A DNA stretch of 64,000 nucleotides from Amycolatopsis saalfeldensis (GTDB lineage: Bacteria > Actinomycetota > Actinomycetes > Mycobacteriales > Pseudonocardiaceae), in assembly GCF_900110575.1 (NCBI RefSeq), contig NZ_FOEF01000011.1, positions 186,001 to 250,000 of the forward strand, written 5' to 3'. How positions within the stretch are numbered: the stretch's first letter is position 1; the number at the start of each line of letters is the position of its first letter. Below the pieces are notes generated by a model. That model was not told the DNA's origin and did not search any database. It saw only the letters and a program-made list of their open reading frames with translations. Made by a program: the position numbers and the translations under genes. Positions 15,469 to 24,300 of the stretch are shown here, one piece after another.

Positions 15469-15903
15469 CTACCCGGCCACGTGGGCGCCCAGCTGGTCAA
15501 GCCAGTCACCGGTGCCCTGCACGCGCCAGGACGGGTCCTCGTGCCCGTCGAGGAACGTGCCCTGCTCGGTGAGGACCAGATGCGTGCCGTCGCCGTCGGA
15601 CTCCAGTTCGATGGTGGTCACGGAAATCGTGGTGATGATCCCGGCGGGCGAGCGCATGGTGCCCGAGTAGACGATCCGCTCCCCCGGCACGATGTCGTGG
15701 TATTCGGCGGTGAACACCAGCCCGCGCGCGGCGTTCACCTCCTGCCCGCCGACGCGGAAGTCCAGGGAGTGCTCGCCGCCGGGCGTGGCGAACCAGGCGG
15801 CCTTGGCCGCGGGGTCGGACCAGGCGGCGAACACCTTCGCGGGCGGTGCCGGGTAACGGCGTTCCAGCGTGAACGTGGTGTGTTTGGTGAAAACGTCGGT
15901 CAT
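15469..15903 (-). CDS. SRPBCC (AHSA1-like) domain protein
   Basis: A 144-residue START-fold protein: RRYPAPPAKVFAAWSDPAAK at the N-terminus, GGEHSLDFRVGGQE in the middle and the DWLDQLGAHVAG C-terminal helix are typical of the AHSA1/activator-of-Hsp90-like family. These bind small hydrophobic ligands. The ATG at 15903 overlaps the ArsR stop by one base (TGATG) and has GGGGAG 6 nt upstream, so it is coupled to the ArsR gene. ArsR-AHSA1 pairs are very common in actinobacteria; ligand unknown. Confidence 0.85.
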   Translation of the reverse strand: MTDVFTKHTTFTLERRYPAPPAKVFAAWSDPAAKAAWFATPGGEHSLDFRVGGQEVNAARGLVFTAEYHDIVPGERIVYSGTMRSPAGIITTISVTTIELESDGDGTHLVLTEQGTFLDGHEDPSWRVQGTGDWLDQLGAHVAG

Positions 15904-16265
15904 CACTTGCTCCCCGGGTTGGGTCCTTCGTCGGTTTCCGGTGGTTCATCAGTGAGGAAGTCGCCGAGGCTGTCCAGCCGGCGCTCCCAGTCGGTGCGCT
16001 GCGCGCCCAGCCACTCCTGGGCCAGCCGCAGCCCCGCCGGCTCGAGCCGGCAGGTGCGGACCCGGCCGTTCTTCTCCGAGCGCACCAGCCCGCAGTCCTG
16101 GAGCACCTGGAGGTGCTGCATCACCGCGGGCAGCGACATGGCGAACGGCCGGGCCAGCTCACTCACCGCGGCGGGCCCGCGGACCAGCCGCTCGACGAGC
16201 CGGCGCCGGGTGGAGTCGGCCAAGGCCTGGAACACCCGGTCGAGCCAGTCCGAATCGTTAACCAT
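15903..16265 (-). CDS. ArsR-family winged-helix repressor
   Basis: A 120-residue regulator: VFQALADSTRRRLVERLVRG starts the winged helix, LPAVMQHLQVLQDCGLV is the recognition helix and SEKNGRVRTCRL the wing. The metal site of classic ArsR (CxC in the recognition helix) is absent, as usual for the SRPBCC-linked group. The ATG at 16265 lacks a normal ribosome site. A promoter-like TTGACT-17 bp-GATAGT ends 7 nt before the ATG, so the mRNA may be leaderless. The same palindrome probably forms the operator. It is divergent from the MFS operon. Confidence 0.88.
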   Translation of the reverse strand: MVNDSDWLDRVFQALADSTRRRLVERLVRGPAAVSELARPFAMSLPAVMQHLQVLQDCGLVRSEKNGRVRTCRLEPAGLRLAQEWLGAQRTDWERRLDSLGDFLTDEPPETDEGPNPGSK

Positions 16266-16269
16266 GTCC

Positions 16270-16301
16270 TTGACTATCCGCCCGCACCCGCCGATAGTCA
16301 A
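16270..16301. promoter_or_regulatory. symmetric bidirectional promoter/operator of arsR and the MFS operon
   Basis: TTGACTATC at 16270-16278 and its exact complement GATAGTCAA at 16293-16301 form a perfect 9-bp inverted repeat with a 14-bp spacer. Because of the symmetry, each strand reads TTGACT, a 17-bp spacer, then GATAGT, a plausible -35/-10 pair in both directions. On the minus strand the -10 ends 7 nt before the ArsR ATG. A dimeric ArsR bound here would block both promoters. Confidence 0.65.
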
Positions 16302-16337
16302 GTAAATACTTAAGTTTCAAGAAAGCTCGCTCCCGGC

Positions 16338-16360
16338 TGTCGATTCCGGTGGGTCCCGAT
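16338..16360 (+). promoter_or_regulatory. candidate ECF42 sigma-factor promoter
   Basis: TGTCGA at 16338-16343 and CGAT at 16357-16360 are separated by 13 bp. TGTCGA in the -35 and CGA/TC in the -10 region is the motif I recall as reported for ECF42-dependent promoters. It would start transcription about 30 nt before the MFS gene, whose operon ends in an ECF42-type sigma gene, giving an autoregulatory loop. Confidence 0.6.
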
Positions 16361-16396
16361 AGTCGGGGTGGTAACGAACCGGGAAAGGAGACCGTC

Positions 16397-17764
16397 GTGA
16401 ACCAGCCCGACCCCCGCCGCTGGGCGGCGCTCGCAGTGCTCTGCACGGCCAACTTCATGGTCATCCTCGACTCGCAGATCGTGCTGCTCGCGCTGCCCTC
16501 GATCGACCGCGCCCTGGGCTTCGCCGCCGGGAACGCGCAGTGGGTGCTCACCGCGTACCTGCTCAGCTTCGGCGGCCTGCTGCTGCTCGGCGGCCGCGTC
16601 GCGGACCTCGCCGGACGGCGCCGGGTCTTCCTCGGCGGGACGGCTTTGTTCCTCGTCTCGTCGCTGCTGTGCGGACTGGCCTGGACACCCGCGATCCTGA
16701 TCGGCGCGCGTGTGCTGCAAGGCGTTTCGGCCGCGCTGATGGCACCGAGCGCGCTTTCGCTGGTGCTGACCACGTTCCCGGGCGGCGCCGAGCGCAACCG
16801 GGCCATCGCGGCGTGGTCCTCGGTCGGCGGGATCGGCGCGACGGCCGCGCTCATCGTCGGCGGCGCGCTGACCCGCGCACTGGGCTGGCCCTGGGTGTTC
16901 TTCCTCAACGTGCCCGTGGCCGCCGGGCTGCTGCTGGCGGGCGCGAGCCTGCTGCGGGAGAGCCGGGAACGCACCGCGCGGGGCTTCGACGTGACGGGCG
17001 CGGTGACCGTCACCGCCGCGCTGGCCTGCGGCCTCCTCGCGCTGACCCGCGCGCCGGAGGGCGGCTGGACCAGCCCGTGGACGCTGGTGCTGCTGGCCGT
17101 TTCGGCCGGGCTGTTCCTGGCGTTCGCCGCGACCGAACGACGCTCGGCGGCGCCGCTGGTCCCCTGGGGACTGTTCCGTTCCCGCCTGGTCACCGGCGGG
17201 AACCTGGTGACGCTGGCGGGCGCGATGGCGGTTTTCGGCACCTCCCTCACCGTCTCCGAATACGCGCAGCGGGAACTCGGCCTGTCCCCGCTGATGTTCG
17301 GGCTCGCCGCCACCGCGCTGCCCGTGCTCGCGATCGTCGGCGCGTCCGCCGGGCAGGCCGCGGTGACGCGGTTCGGCTACCGCCCCGTCGCCGTCGCCGG
17401 TCTGGCCTCGGTGGCCGCCGGCTGCCTGACGCTGACCACGGTGTCGCCGGACGGCCCGTACCTGCTGAGCCTGCTGCCCGGGCTGGCGCTGGTCGGTTTC
17501 GGGCTGGGCGGCGGCGGGCTCGCCGGGTCCACCGCGGCGCTGGCCGGCGCCGCCGAACCGGACGCCGGGGTCGCTTCGGGCGTCAACACCGCGGCGTTCC
17601 AGGTCGGCGGCGCGATCGGCGTCGCCGCACTGTCCACAGTGGCCACATCGACGGCCGACGGCCCGGCGTTCGCCTTCGCGGCGGTGCTCGCCGGGCTCGG
17701 CGTCCTGGCCGGCGCGACCATCCTGCGGCCCCGCCGGCTCGACCTCGCGCCCGAAGCGCGGTAG
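16397..17764 (+). CDS. MFS drug/metabolite exporter (DHA2-like)
   Basis: A 455-residue membrane transporter with about 14 hydrophobic segments. The first helix reads FMVILDSQIVLLALPSI, followed by the conserved loop motif GGRVADLAGRRRVFLGG and, in helix 5, GGALTRALGWPWVFFLNVPV, the signature of the DHA2/EmrB-QacA drug-proton antiporters. The start is the GTG at 16397 with AAAGGAG 6 nt upstream. It heads a likely operon with the DGPF/YCII and ECF42 genes, and a candidate ECF42 promoter lies just upstream. An antibiotic or toxic lipid is the usual substrate type, but this is not shown. Confidence 0.9.
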   Translation: MNQPDPRRWAALAVLCTANFMVILDSQIVLLALPSIDRALGFAAGNAQWVLTAYLLSFGGLLLLGGRVADLAGRRRVFLGGTALFLVSSLLCGLAWTPAILIGARVLQGVSAALMAPSALSLVLTTFPGGAERNRAIAAWSSVGGIGATAALIVGGALTRALGWPWVFFLNVPVAAGLLLAGASLLRESRERTARGFDVTGAVTVTAALACGLLALTRAPEGGWTSPWTLVLLAVSAGLFLAFAATERRSAAPLVPWGLFRSRLVTGGNLVTLAGAMAVFGTSLTVSEYAQRELGLSPLMFGLAATALPVLAIVGASAGQAAVTRFGYRPVAVAGLASVAAGCLTLTTVSPDGPYLLSLLPGLALVGFGLGGGGLAGSTAALAGAAEPDAGVASGVNTAAFQVGGAIGVAALSTVATSTADGPAFAFAAVLAGLGVLAGATILRPRRLDLAPEAR

Positions 17765-17791
17765 GAACCACCCGAGAGAAGGAGCGATCCG

Positions 17792-18151
17792 ATGCGTTAC
17801 ATGTTGCTGATCTGCGGCCAGAGCAACGAGGGCAGCAAGCCGCCCGAGGACGGCCCCGCCGACCCGGCCACCGAATCGTGGATGGCGGAGATGGACGGCC
17901 GCGGCGTGCGCCTGATCGGCGACCGGCTCCGGCCCGCGAGCATGGCGACCACCGTGCGGGTGAAGGACGGCGAGGTGCTGCTGTCGGACGGGCCCTTCGC
18001 CGAGACGAAGGAGCAGATCCTCGGCTTCGACCTGCTGGAGTGCGCGGACCTGGACGAGGCGATCGAGGTCGCGTCGAAGCACCCGGCCGCGTCGTGGGGG
18101 ACCATCGAAGTCCGTCCGCTGTGGCCTTTTGAAGCACCGGAGCAGGCCTGA
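17792..18151 (+). CDS. YCII/DGPF-domain protein
   Basis: A 119-residue protein of the YCII (DGPF) family: it starts MRYMLLICG, carries the namesake motif LLSDGPFAETKEQILGF at about 69-85 and ends with a KHPAAS helix and a polar tail. The family has a ferredoxin-like fold and unknown biochemical function, but one to several DGPF proteins are the conserved neighbours of ECF42 sigma factors. That gene follows with a 4-bp overlap. An AAGGAG ribosome site precedes the ATG. Confidence 0.9.
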   Translation: MRYMLLICGQSNEGSKPPEDGPADPATESWMAEMDGRGVRLIGDRLRPASMATTVRVKDGEVLLSDGPFAETKEQILGFDLLECADLDEAIEVASKHPAASWGTIEVRPLWPFEAPEQA

Positions 18152-19374
18152 ACACCGAGGCCGCGGTAACGGCCGCCTTCCGCGAGGAGGGCGGCCGGGT
18201 GATCGCCACGCTGATCCGGCTGACCGGCGATTGGGACCTGGCCGAGGAGTCCGCGCAGGAGGCGTTGGCCCGCGCGCTCGAACGCTGGCCCCGCGACGGC
18301 ATCCCCCAACGGCCGGGCGCCTGGCTCACGACCACCGCACGCAACCACGCCCTGACGCGTCTCAAGCGAAGCGCCACCGAAGCAGCGAAGCTCCGCGATG
18401 TCGCGACGCTCGCTTCGCACGACGAGCCGGACGCCGACCCCAGCGGCGTCCAGGACGACCGGCTGCGGCTGATGTTCACCTGCTGTCACCCGGCGTTGCC
18501 GCTGGAGGGCCGCGTCGCGCTGACGCTGCGCACGCTCGGCGGGCTGAGCACGGCGGAGATCGCGCGGGCGTTCCTGGTCACCGAGTCCACGATGGCGCAG
18601 CGGCTGGTGCGGACGAAACGCAAGATCCGCGAAGCCGGCATCCCCTACCGCGTGCCGCCCGCGCACCTGCTGCCGGAGCGGACGACGGCGGTGCTGGGTG
18701 TGGTGTACCTGCTGTTCAACGAGGGTTACGGGCCCGCCCGCCCCGATCTGTGCGCGGAGGCCATCCGGCTCGCCCGGATCCTGGCGGAGCTGATGCCCGC
18801 CGAGCCGGAGATCGAGGGACTGCTGGCGTTGATGCTGCTGCAATCCTCACGCCGTAAAGCGCGCCTCGACGACGAAGGCGAGCTCGTCACGCTCGAGGAC
18901 CAGGACCGTTCCCGCTGGGACGCGGGCGCGATCGAGGAAGGGCTGGCGCTGGTGGAAAAGGCACTGACCGAGACGGCCCGGCGCCGCGCCTCGGCCGGGC
19001 CGTACCAGTTGCAGGCGGCGATCGCGGCGTGCCACGCGAGCGCGCCCACCGCCGGGGCGACCGACTGGCCGCAGATCGCGGCGCTGTACGGCGAGTTGCT
19101 GAAACGCCTGCCGTCGCCGGTCGTGGAGCTGAACCGCGCGGTCGCCGTCGCCATGGCGGACGGCCCCGAGGCGGGGCTCGCGCTGGTGACGGCCATGCGG
19201 GAGGACCCGCGGCTGGCGCACTACCACCTGCTGCCCGCCACCCGCGGCGATCTGCTGCGCCGGCTCGGCCGTCGCCCGGAGGCCATCGAGGCCTACCAGC
19301 AGGCGCTGGAACTGGCCACCGACGAGGCGGACCGCCGCTTCCTGGCCCGCCGCATCAGCAACCTCCTGGACTAA
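18148..19374 (+). CDS. ECF42-type RNA polymerase sigma factor with C-terminal TPR-like extension
   Basis: About 408 residues. Sigma region 2 spans roughly 8-75 (VIATLIRLTGDWDLAEESAQ, then ARALERWPRDG), region 4 about 125-180 (STAEIARAFLVTESTMAQRL). A C-terminal extension of over 200 residues follows, starting LFNEGYGPARPDLCAEAIRL and ending with TPR-like helices (RRPEAIEAYQQALELA); this extension defines ECF42. No anti-sigma gene is adjacent, consistent with regulation through the extension. The homologous reading begins NTEAAVTAAF, before the first GTG (18199). The only earlier start is CTG at 18148, overlapping the DGPF stop with GGAG upstream. I use CTG; GTG would cut region 2. Confidence 0.88.
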   Translation: MNTEAAVTAAFREEGGRVIATLIRLTGDWDLAEESAQEALARALERWPRDGIPQRPGAWLTTTARNHALTRLKRSATEAAKLRDVATLASHDEPDADPSGVQDDRLRLMFTCCHPALPLEGRVALTLRTLGGLSTAEIARAFLVTESTMAQRLVRTKRKIREAGIPYRVPPAHLLPERTTAVLGVVYLLFNEGYGPARPDLCAEAIRLARILAELMPAEPEIEGLLALMLLQSSRRKARLDDEGELVTLEDQDRSRWDAGAIEEGLALVEKALTETARRRASAGPYQLQAAIAACHASAPTAGATDWPQIAALYGELLKRLPSPVVELNRAVAVAMADGPEAGLALVTAMREDPRLAHYHLLPATRGDLLRRLGRRPEAIEAYQQALELATDEADRRFLARRISNLLD

Positions 19375-19379
19375 ACCCC

Positions 19380-19985
19380 TTACACCCCACCGGAAAGCAG
19401 CTGCTCGAACGGAACCGACGCGAACTCCGGCTCACCCACGGCCTCGGGCGCCGCCGAGACCAGCGCCGCCAGCTCTCCCGCCGCGCGCTCGACACGCTGC
19501 TGCAACGCACCCGTCGCGGCGACGCTGCCCCAGTCCGACGAAGCCGCGTACACACCCGTCGCCACCGGCGTGGCGCGAAGGTACGCGAAGAGCGGGCGCA
19601 GCGCGAAGTCCAGCACGAGTGAGTGCCGTTCCGTGCCGCCCGTCGCGGCGAGCAGCGCGGGCTTACCGTCGAGCGCTTCTTTGTCCAGCACGTCGAAGAA
19701 GGACTTGAACAGCCCGCTGTACGACGCGGTGAAGACCGGCGTGACGGCGATCAGCGCGTCGGCCCGCGTCACGGTGTCGATCGCCTTGCGCAGCCGCGGG
19801 CTGGGAAAACCGGTGAGCAGGTTGTTGGTGACGTCCACGGCCACCTCGCGCAGCTCGATCACCTCGACCGTGGTCTCGGGGCCCAGTGCGGCGCGGGTGG
19901 CCTCCGCCAGCCGGTCGGCCAGCAGCCGCGTCGACGACGGCTGGCTCAGCCCGGCGGTGACCACGGCGATGGTGCGTGCGGTCAT
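19380..19985 (-). CDS. NAD(P)H-dependent FMN reductase (LLM partner)
   Basis: A 201-residue flavodoxin-like reductase (CE1759/MsuE type). The N-terminal nucleotide motif is VVTAGLSQPSSTRLLADRL, with the flavin-binding loop TPVFTASYSGLFKSFFDVL near 82-100 and LLAATGGTERHSLVL following. Such enzymes reduce FMN and hand it to a monooxygenase; the LLM-class monooxygenase gene lies directly upstream on the same strand, 27 bp away, as a two-component system. Length is typical. It converges with the ECF42 gene, 5 bp apart. Confidence 0.87.
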   Translation of the reverse strand: MTARTIAVVTAGLSQPSSTRLLADRLAEATRAALGPETTVEVIELREVAVDVTNNLLTGFPSPRLRKAIDTVTRADALIAVTPVFTASYSGLFKSFFDVLDKEALDGKPALLAATGGTERHSLVLDFALRPLFAYLRATPVATGVYAASSDWGSVAATGALQQRVERAAGELAALVSAAPEAVGEPEFASVPFEQLLSGGV

Positions 19986-20012
19986 TTTCTCTTCTCCAGA
20001 CTCGGTAAAGAC

Positions 20013-21104
20013 TCAGACGAGGGCGTTTTCGCTGTCACGCGCGGCCTTCAGCGACTCGTGCGTGGGAGCGTCCGGAACGTGCGCCGGGCGCTTCGCCTCG
20101 AGCTCCTTGCGCAGCACCGGAACGACCTCCTCGCCGAGCAGGTCGAGCTGCTCCAGCACGGTCTTCAGCGGCAGGCCGGCGTGGTCCATCAGGAACAGCT
20201 GGCGCTGGTAGTCGCCGAAGTGCTCGCGGAAGGTCAGCGTCTTGTCGATGACCTCCTGCGGGCTGCCGACCGTCAGCGGCGTCTGCTCGGTGAAGTCCTC
20301 CAGCGACGGCCCGTTCCCGTACACCGGCGCCTGGTCGAAGTACGGCCGGAACTCGTTCCACGCGTCCTGCGACTTCGGCCGGATGAACGCCTGCCCGCCG
20401 AGGCCGACGATGGCCTGGTCGGCCTGGCCGTGGCCGTAGTGCTCGTAACGCTGGCGGTAGAAGGCGATCAGCTGCTGGTAGTGCTGGGTCGGCCAGAAGA
20501 TGTGGTTGGCGAAGAAGCCGTCGCCGTAGAACGCGGCCTGCTCGGCGATCTCCGGGCTGCGGATCGAGCCGTGCCAGACGAACGGCGGCACGTCGTCGAG
20601 CGGGCGCGGGGTGGAGGTGAAGCCCTGCAACGGAGTGCGGAACTTGCCTTCCCAGTCCACCACTTCCTCGCGCCAGAGCCGCCGCAGCAGCGCGTAGTTC
20701 TCGATCGCGAGCGGGATGCCCTGGCGGATGTCCTGGCCGAACCAGGGGTAGACCGGCCCGGTGTTGCCGCGGCCCATCATCAGGTCCACGCGGCCTTCGG
20801 CGAGGTGCTGCAGCATCGCGAAGTCCTCGGCGATCTTCACCGGGTCGTTCGTGGTGATCAGCGTGGTCGACGTCGAGAGCACCAGCTTCTCCGTCTGCGC
20901 CGCGATGAAGCCGAGCATGGTGGTCGGCGACGACGGCACGAACGGCGGGTTGTGGTGCTCCCCCGTGGCGAACACGTCCAGGCCGACCTCCTCGGCCTTG
21001 CGGGCGATCCGGACCATCGCCTTGATGCGCTCGTGCTCCGACGGCGCCGTGCCCGTGGTGGGGTCCGTCGTGACGTCGCCCACCGTGAAGATTCCGAACT
21101 GCAT
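20013..21104 (-). CDS. LLM-class flavin-dependent monooxygenase
   Basis: A 363-residue TIM-barrel luciferase-like protein. It begins MQFGIFTVGDVT and contains the LLM features FATGEHHNPPFVPSSP, LSTSTTLITTNDPVKIAEDF and GRVDLMMGRGNTGPVYPWFG. This set fits the CE1758 subgroup, which is paired with a dedicated FMN reductase, here encoded immediately downstream. The ATG at 21104 has GAGGAG 5 nt upstream. It probably oxidises a small organic or organosulfur compound with reduced FMN and oxygen; the substrate is unknown. The divergent neighbour is the topoisomerase B gene 243 bp away. Confidence 0.88.
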   Translation of the reverse strand: MQFGIFTVGDVTTDPTTGTAPSEHERIKAMVRIARKAEEVGLDVFATGEHHNPPFVPSSPTTMLGFIAAQTEKLVLSTSTTLITTNDPVKIAEDFAMLQHLAEGRVDLMMGRGNTGPVYPWFGQDIRQGIPLAIENYALLRRLWREEVVDWEGKFRTPLQGFTSTPRPLDDVPPFVWHGSIRSPEIAEQAAFYGDGFFANHIFWPTQHYQQLIAFYRQRYEHYGHGQADQAIVGLGGQAFIRPKSQDAWNEFRPYFDQAPVYGNGPSLEDFTEQTPLTVGSPQEVIDKTLTFREHFGDYQRQLFLMDHAGLPLKTVLEQLDLLGEEVVPVLRKELEAKRPAHVPDAPTHESLKAARDSENALV

Positions 21105-21347
21105 GACCGCTCCTCGACGCTGGTTCCTGCGTGGCTCTGCGCTCAACCACTCGCGCGGAAGATGTATTCCTTCTTGACCATACCGGTGACCTGGGACACG
21201 CTGTGCCGCCACACCCGGACCCGAGGGCGCGGAAGCTGTCGGTGGGTGCGGATATCCTGCAGTACGGTGTCAGCCCGGGAGCACAGCTCCGGCGTGCGCA
21301 CCGAACCCTGTCCACCGCCAGCTGCCTTGATCCGGGAGAGCGACCTC

Positions 21348-24300
21348 GTGACTGCTGAAACTCTGTACGGGGCCGACGACCTGACCCATCTCGAAGGCCT
21401 GGAAGCGGTCCGCAAACGGCCCGGGATGTACATCGGCTCCACCGACAGCCGGGGCATCAACCACCTCTTCTCCGAGGTCGTGGACAACTCGACCGACGAG
21501 GGCGTGGCCGGCCACGCGACCCGCGTCGTGGTCACCCTGCACGCGGACGGCAGCGTGCAGGTCGACGACGACGGGCGCGGCATCCCCACCGGAACCCACG
21601 CCAAATCCGGCCTTTCCGGCGTCGAACTGGTGCTCACGCGGCTGCACGCGGGCGGCAAGTTCGGCGGCTCCGGTTACAAGACCTCAGGCGGGCTGCACGG
21701 CGTCGGCGCGTCGGCGGTGAACGCGCTGTCGCACCGCTTCGACGTCACGGTGAAGCAAAACGGCCAGGTGCACCAGATGTCGTTCGCGCACGGGGTGCCC
21801 GGCACGTTCGACGGCCCCGGCCCGAAGGCCAAGTTCACCCGCCGCTCCGGCCTCACCCTGGCCGGCAAGATGAAGCGCGGCGAGCGCAGCGGCACGTCGA
21901 TCCGCTACTGGTACGACACGCGGTACTTCGAAACCGGTTCTTCACTCGACGTCGAGGGCGTGCGCGCGAAGCTGCGCAACACCGCGTTCCTCGTCCCCGG
22001 CGTCACGTACGTGCTGCGCACCGCCATCGAGGACACGATCAACGAGGAGACCTTCCACTTCCCGCACGGGCTGGTGGACATGGTCGACTTCCTCACCCCG
22101 GACGGCGAGAAGCCGGTCTGCGGCACCCTGGTCATCAACGGCGAGGGCACGTACAAGGAGAACGCGGCCGACGCCAGCGGCGTGATGCAGTCCAATGTGG
22201 AGCGTCGCGCCGAGGTCGAGGTGGCGCTGCGCTGGGGCACCGGCTACGAGCGCACCGTCGAGTGCTTCACCAACACGATCCGCAACGTGCACGGCGGCAC
22301 CCACCGGCGCGGCTTCGACCGCGCCGTCACCAAATCGCTGCAGGAGGCGATCGGCAAGACCCGCGGGCTGCTCAAGCCCAAGGAGGACCCGCCGACGCTG
22401 GAGGACGCGCTCGAGGGCATGACCGCCGTGATCCACGTGCGCATCCCGGAGCCGCAGTTCACCTCGCAGACCAAGGACGAGCTGTCCACCGCCGGCATCA
22501 CCCGCGTGATCCAGAGCGTCGTCGACAAGCACGTCAAGGCCTGGGTCGAGGACCGCAAGACCAAGTCCGAGGCGAAGGTCGTGCTGCAGAAGGTGGTCGA
22601 CGCCGCGCGCGTTCGTCTCACCCAGAAGCAGCAGAAGGACGCCGCCCGGCGCAAGACCGCCCTGGAGGGCGCGGCGATGCCGCCGAAGCTCGTCGACTGC
22701 CGCACCACCGGCGTCGCCCGCAGCGAACTGTTCCTGGTCGAAGGCGACAGCGCCCTAGGGTGTTTTACTGGAGACACAAGGGTGGCGCTGGCTTCCGGGA
22801 AGAGCCGTTCGTTCGCCGATCTCACCGCCGACTGGGAGAAGGGCGTCACCCATTTCGGCTATGCGACCAACAAGGCGGGCCGGGTCGTGGTCGTGCCGCT
22901 GGTGGAGCCGCGGCTGACGAAACGCGCCGCGCCCCTCGTGCGCGTCACCTTGGACAACGGCGAATCGGTCCGGTGCACACCGGACCACCTCTTCCGGCTT
23001 CGCGACGGCTCGTACCGACGTGCGGACGCGCTCACCCCGGGTGATTCGCTGATGCCGCTGTACCGGTCGGTCTCGCGCAAGGCCGAAGGCGACAAGCTGG
23101 ACGGCTACGAACGCGTCTGGATGAACGACCGGGACGAGTGGGTCTACACGCACTACCTCGCGGACAGCTACAACTTGAGGCACGAGTTGGACAGCGCCGG
23201 CAACGGCACTGTCCGCCATCACGTCGACATGGACAAGCGGAACAACGACCCGCGCAACATCCGGCGGATGACGTGGGAGGACCACGCCGCCCTGCACGCG
23301 TCGATGATGGGCGAACACGTGCACGCGGGCTACCGTGCCTGGCTCACCAACGGTGGCCTGGAGTTCAAGTCAGCCATGCTGTCGGCACAGTGGCAGGATC
23401 CCGCCTTCCGCGAGGCGTGCCTGGCCCGGCTCGCGGCGCGCAACGAAGACCCGGAGTTCCGCGAGCGGATCGAACAAGGCTTCCAGGACTGGTACGCGTC
23501 GCTCAGTGACAGTGAGAAGGCGGCTTACGCCGAGCGGATGCGGCAGCGGCAGGCCGAGTACTGGGCATCTCCGGAGCACCGTGCGAACGCCGCGGAACGG
23601 GTTCGCCTCTTCTTCGCGGCGCCCGGCCGGCGTGCGGAATGGCGCGAGCGTTCCCAGGCCCAGTGGCAAGACGAGGAACTGCTCTCGTGGCGTTCGCAGG
23701 CCACCACGGAACAGTTCTCGGATCCCGCCGAGCGGGAGCGGCAGCGGGCTGCCGTCGTGGCCTGGCACGACCAGCACCCGGAGTTCGGGGAACGCCACTC
23801 GATCCGGATGAAGATACGGATGAGCGATCCCGCCACTGGCCATCTGTCGAAGGTCCAAGCCGGCCGCGCCCATTACGTGGCCTCGGTACCCCGCGCCGAG
23901 CGGGTGGAGAAGCAGAATGACGGGCGCCGCATCGCCGCGCTGAAGCGCCTGTCCGGGTTGCTGTCGCTGCCGGACGCGGAACTCGCCGACGCCTACGAGG
24001 CGTTGCGCCTGGAGCAGGCTCGCACCGGCCCGCGCTTCGCCAAGCTGCTGGCTCATTTCGACGGCGATCAGGCCCGGCTGCGCGAAGCCGCGTCGCAGGT
24101 GAACCACACGGTCGCGACCGTGGAACCGCTGGGCGAGACGGCCGATGTCTACGATCTGACGGTCGAGGGCTACCACAACTTCGCGCTGGAAGCCGGCGTC
24201 TTCGTCCACAACAGCGCGCGAATGGCGCGGGTCTCGGAGTACCAGGCGCTGCTGCCGTTGCGCGGCAAGATCCTGAACGTGCAGAAGGCCTCGCTCGGCG

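Noticed and set aside
19623..21347. An upstream extension of the topoisomerase B frame by more than 570 codons.
   Set aside because: It is antisense to the FMN reductase and LLM genes and lacks homology; the ATPase domain starts normally at GTG 21348.
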